The translations under genes and the position numbers were made by a program. Shown piece after piece: positions 21,682-24,634 of a stretch of 24,634 nt of DNA. The notes below the pieces were generated by a model that made no database searches, was not told the origin of the DNA, and saw only the letters and a list, made by a program, of their open reading frames with translations. Source of the DNA: Pleurotus ostreatus/Saccharomyces cerevisiae fusant (taxonomy: Eukaryota > Opisthokonta). Within the stretch, counting starts at the first letter, position 1, and every line of letters begins with the position of its first letter. The stretch lies in NCBI GenBank assembly GCA_024196135.1, contig JAMQCK010000404.1:1-24634 (forward strand). Direction: 5' to 3'.

Positions 21682-23947
21682 ATGTCCACCCTCCACCTCT
21701 CCCGCAGAGTACGCCGTTCGCTGTCACCGGTTTGCGCGTTAACACGTGCCTAAACAACGTCACCAGATCCTATGCCGCGCACCTATAAGGCGGGCCGTGC
21801 CCAGCCAGCGCCTATTTTCGACTACTCTCATGGTGCGTTGTTTGGGGTGATGGGGGAGGGGAAAGCTGATGAGAATGCGTTCAGGCTGCCCAACAACACC
21901 GCATTGAGAGGGATACGTTCGGCGAGCTCCAGGTTCCCTCGGACCGGTATTGGGGCGCGCAGACCCAGCGGTGCGCGAGACAGAATCCCTCCCTCAAGAC
22001 CCTAATCTGATTGTGGCTTGTAGCTCCCTGCAGAACTTCGACATTGGTGGTCCGACTGAGCGCCTCCCGCCGCCCCTCATCAAGGCCTTTGGTGTGCTGA
22101 AGAAGGCGGCGGCGACTGTGAACATGACCTATGGCATGGACCCGAAGCTCGGGAAGGCCATCCAGCAGGCCGCGGATGATGTGCGTGATGATATGACGAG
22201 GGGGATATGATACTGACAGAATATGCAGGTCATCTCGGGGAAGCTGATTGACCACTTCCCTCTCGTCGTGTTCCAGACTGGTAGCGGTACGCAGTCAAAC
22301 ATGAACGCGAACGAGGTGCGTTTCCTGAATCACAAACGATGCTTGTGTCTGATCTCGTGTACAGGTCATCTCGAACCGCGCCATCGAGATCCTCGGCGGC
22401 GAGCTTGGCTCTAAGAAGCCCGTCCACCCCAATGACCACGTCAACATGAGCCAGAGCAGCAACGATACGTGCGTCTCACAGTGTCCTGTATGCCCTCTCC
22501 ACCCACTTACCCGCTTTACTTCCCAGCTTCCCCACCGTCATGCACATCGCCGCCGTCACCGAGATCACCAACAACCTCCTCCCCGCCCTCACCGAGCTGC
22601 GCGACGCGCTCGACCAGAAGGCCAAGGCCTTCGAGAAGATCATCAAGATTGGCCGCACGCACTTGCAGGACGCGACACCCTTGACGCTTGGTCAGGAGTT
22701 CAGCGGCTACGTGCAGCAGCTCACCTTCGGCATCGAGCGTATCAAGGGCACGCTGCCGCGCCTGAGCCTGTTGGCGCAGGGCGGTACTGCTGTGGGGACG
22801 GGGCTGAACACGAAGAGGGGCTTTGACGCTTTGGTTGCGGCGGAGGTGTCGAAGTTGACGGGGATTGAGTTCAAGACGGCGCCGAACAAGGTATGTAGTA
22901 GACGGTGACACTAGAACTGACGCTGACAGCTTGCAGTTTGAGGCGCTTGCTGCTCACGATGCCCTTGTTGAGGCTCATGGCGCGCTGAACACGGTCGCTG
23001 TCTCGCTGATGAAGATCGCGAACGACATCCGTTTCCTTGGCTCTGGTCCGCGCTGCGGTCTGGGCGAGCTTGCGCTCCCTGAGAACGAGCCGGGTAGCTC
23101 TATCATGCCTGGTATGTGCTCATCCATGCGACATCTATTGACTGCTAACTTCTGTGTAGGCAAGGTCAATCCGACCCAGTGCGAGGCGTTGACGATGGTC
23201 GCTGCCCAGGTTATGGGTAACAACACGACCGTCAGCATTGCAGGCTCGAACGGTCATTTCGAGGCAAATATCTACTGTCAACTGGTTGCAATGTTGTAGC
23301 TGACACAGTTTCACAGTTGAACGTCTTCAAGCCTGTCATCATCAAGAATGTTTTGCAGAGTATCCGCTTGTTGGCAGATGGTCAGTATTCATTCGTACTG
23401 GCTACCCTCGGTACATCGCACTATGCGACGGGGCACAAAATTGGTCCTACATCGTGTACCGAGGCCGTCTTACCTTCGATCTTCACATTGAATGGGGTGC
23501 TAACCTGTCTCATATAGGTTCGCGCTCGTTCACCAAGAACTGCGTGGTTGGCATTCAGGCAAACGAGAAGCGCATTAGCTCGCTTGTGCATGAATCTCTA
23601 ATGCTGGCTACGATCCTCAACAGCCATCTCGGCTACGACAGTACGTGTCAATTCATCTTCACGCTCGACCGTGCGTGGACTGCGTGTACCTTCCCACGCT
23701 TGCGCGACATGGGACCTCGGTTTAGCCTGGCTTCTATGTCCCCTCTTCTGCCGCGCTTCCCCACGCCTACAATTTTCCGTTCGATGGGGTGCTAACTGTA
23801 TGTGCAGACGTCGCCAAGTGCGCGAAGAAGGCCCACAAGGAGCACACCACCCTTAAGGAGGCGACCGTTGCGCTAGGCTTCCTGACCCCGGAGGAGTTCG
23901 ACGAGAAGGTCCGCCCTGAGCTGATGCTGTACCCCGACGAGCCCTAG
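21682..23947 (+). CDS. FUM1: Fumarate hydratase class II (fumarase), mitochondrial and probably cytosolic
   Basis: This TCA-cycle enzyme interconverts fumarate and malate. Twelve exons sum to 498 residues. A presequence (MSTLHLSRR, then [20 protein letters not shown]) precedes Met31, after which the mature enzyme begins [16 protein letters not shown]. Conserved blocks are [59 protein letters not shown] (catalytic His) and the signature [15 protein letters not shown] (catalytic loop Ser and Lys). The end, [13 protein letters not shown], is typical. Intron 9 (23264-23316) uses a GC donor. Introns 10 (23381-23517) and 11 (23641-23807) are unusually long. Exon 1 is inferred: reading through it meets a stop, whereas intron 21709-21766 gives a convincing presequence. 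Met31, the last codon before intron 3, could start a cytosolic form. Confidence 0.95.
23264..23316 (+). other. GC-AG intron in fumarase
   Basis: The conserved junction GHFE-LNVFKP requires exon 9 to end in GAG and exon 10 to begin TTGAACGTC. The sequence after GAG is GCAAAT, a GC donor in an AG|GCAA(A/G)T-like context. The intron ends TTTCACAG and is 53 bp, matching neighbouring intron sizes. No GT donor gives the conserved protein. Confidence 0.85.
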
Positions 23948-24634
23948 ATGGCGTGCCGAGTACGGCGGTGGTAGCGCGGTGACGCGAAGCAGTTTACATT
24001 CCGGCTGTGCGGCGCGTTGCCAACAGAAACGCCGGTCTGAGGAGTAGGATCTCTACCGTGCGCCTGTTCGTGCATGTTTTCTGTCTCTTGGAGGAGAGGT
24101 GGTCCGTTTTGTACCATAATTGCCCAATTCTACGCAGTTTGGCCATCTGAGCGATTTCTGATCTCGATAGCGCGCTGACAAGCCGCTTGGACCTTGTGAT
24201 GGGTCTCGGAGGAGTGCCGGATTTGGGAAGTTCTCGTATGTAATAATCAATCACCCCAACTTCAACAATGGCGGCTCCGACTCGTGACGACAGCAAGGCT
24301 GCACAGGGCGCGAGAGATAGATAACAGCACTTTGACTGCAAAAGCATCGGCAGGAGGAGGCATTCTGGTGTCGTTCCAGCGCGCCGAGCACGAGTTGGAG
24401 GAGTCGAATAAGCGGGCACATCGAAGCTCGGAATCGGAACTTTCCCAATTCGGAGCGAATTGAGCATAAAATACCCTGCAATAAGGCACTCCCGAGAGGG
24501 ACGCGCAGTCTGTAACACTTTCTCATCGTCGTCTCCTGTCCACAACGACGAGCAGAGAGCGCCGCGCAGCATCGGGCACGACGGCGAAATCGAGTGCGAA
24601 CATCCCGGTGGTGTACGCGTTCCGTCCGACCTGG
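23948..24634. other. Fumarase 3' flank and right-edge region without a secure gene
   Basis: These 687 bp contain the fumarase 3' UTR, then AT-richer sequence. A TATA-like GCATAAAATACC sits near 24464-24475 and could serve a plus-strand gene beginning beyond the window. A long minus-strand open frame (23994-24572) has no recognisable motif and is probably chance. A two-exon microprotein candidate is listed separately. Confidence 0.35.
24268..24463 (+). CDS. Tentative two-exon microprotein
   Basis: ATGGCGGCTCCGACTC follows a good start context (ttcaacaATGG). Removing a 70-bp GT-AG intron (24284-24353, with a TTTGACT branch-like motif and GGCAG acceptor) joins it to an open frame ending in TGA at 24461-24463. 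That gives about 41 residues, including GGILVSFQRAEHELEE. I recognise no family. The splice model is inferred from consensus alone, so this could be a chance frame in the fumarase 3' region. Confidence 0.2.

Noticed and set aside
23994..24572. A 192-codon minus-strand open frame at the right edge
   Set aside because: No recognisable motif, low-complexity Arg/Ser/Leu composition and no clear splice or promoter support. It overlaps the fumarase 3' flank antisense, so chance in GC-rich DNA is more likely.

Overview
The window is nuclear DNA from a filamentous basidiomycete, most likely an agaricomycete mushroom or polypore (inference). The protein-coding density is high and the sequence is GC-rich. 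Genes are cut by many short introns, mostly 46-60 bp, with GTGCGT/GTGAGT/GTAAGT donors and CTAAC/CTGAC-like branch sites. The families fit a fungus: cytochrome b2-type dehydrogenase, Nup145C/Nup96, and an expanded BTB/POZ family. I rebuilt thirteen multi-exon genes by splicing. In eleven the exons sum to a clean multiple of three with ordinary splice choices. Two have junction problems that are flagged.

Layout, left to right: CYB2-like FMN dehydrogenase (-), 67-1942; ribosomal protein eL22 (-), 2274-2890; CBF5/dyskerin pseudouridine synthase (+), 3060-4745; a secreted tandem-cupredoxin protein with a probable GPI anchor (-), 5324-6756; a putative POM34-like nuclear pore membrane protein (+), 7630-8568; Nup96/Nup145C (+), 8855-11744; three tandem BTB/POZ paralogues (-), 12097-13200, 13795-14908 and 16359-17442; lipoyl synthase LIP5 (+), 17601-19023; twin-Cx9C protein CMC1 (+), 19294-19859; PEX11 (-), 20049-21072; fumarase (+), 21682-23947; and a very tentative microprotein near the right edge.

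Several neighbours make functional sense. eL22 and CBF5, both ribosome-related, diverge from a 169-bp promoter. The two nuclear-pore candidates lie head to tail. The right third is rich in mitochondrial and peroxisomal functions (lipoate synthesis, COX assembly, peroxisome division, TCA cycle). The BTB cluster is the dynamic part: the first two copies are recent duplicates that share a promoter block containing an inverted repeat.

The least explained stretch is the non-coding gap between BTB copies 2 and 3. It carries nine same-orientation copies of the 7-mer GCCTTAC within about 800 bp. Other points of interest are a GC-AG intron and a built-in second start codon in fumarase, an 8-nt GT...AG frame break in the POM34-like gene, a probable shifted splice acceptor in BTB copy 2, and a first exon consisting only of ATG in eL22. 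I saw no transposon ORFs, rRNA, tRNA or CRISPR.
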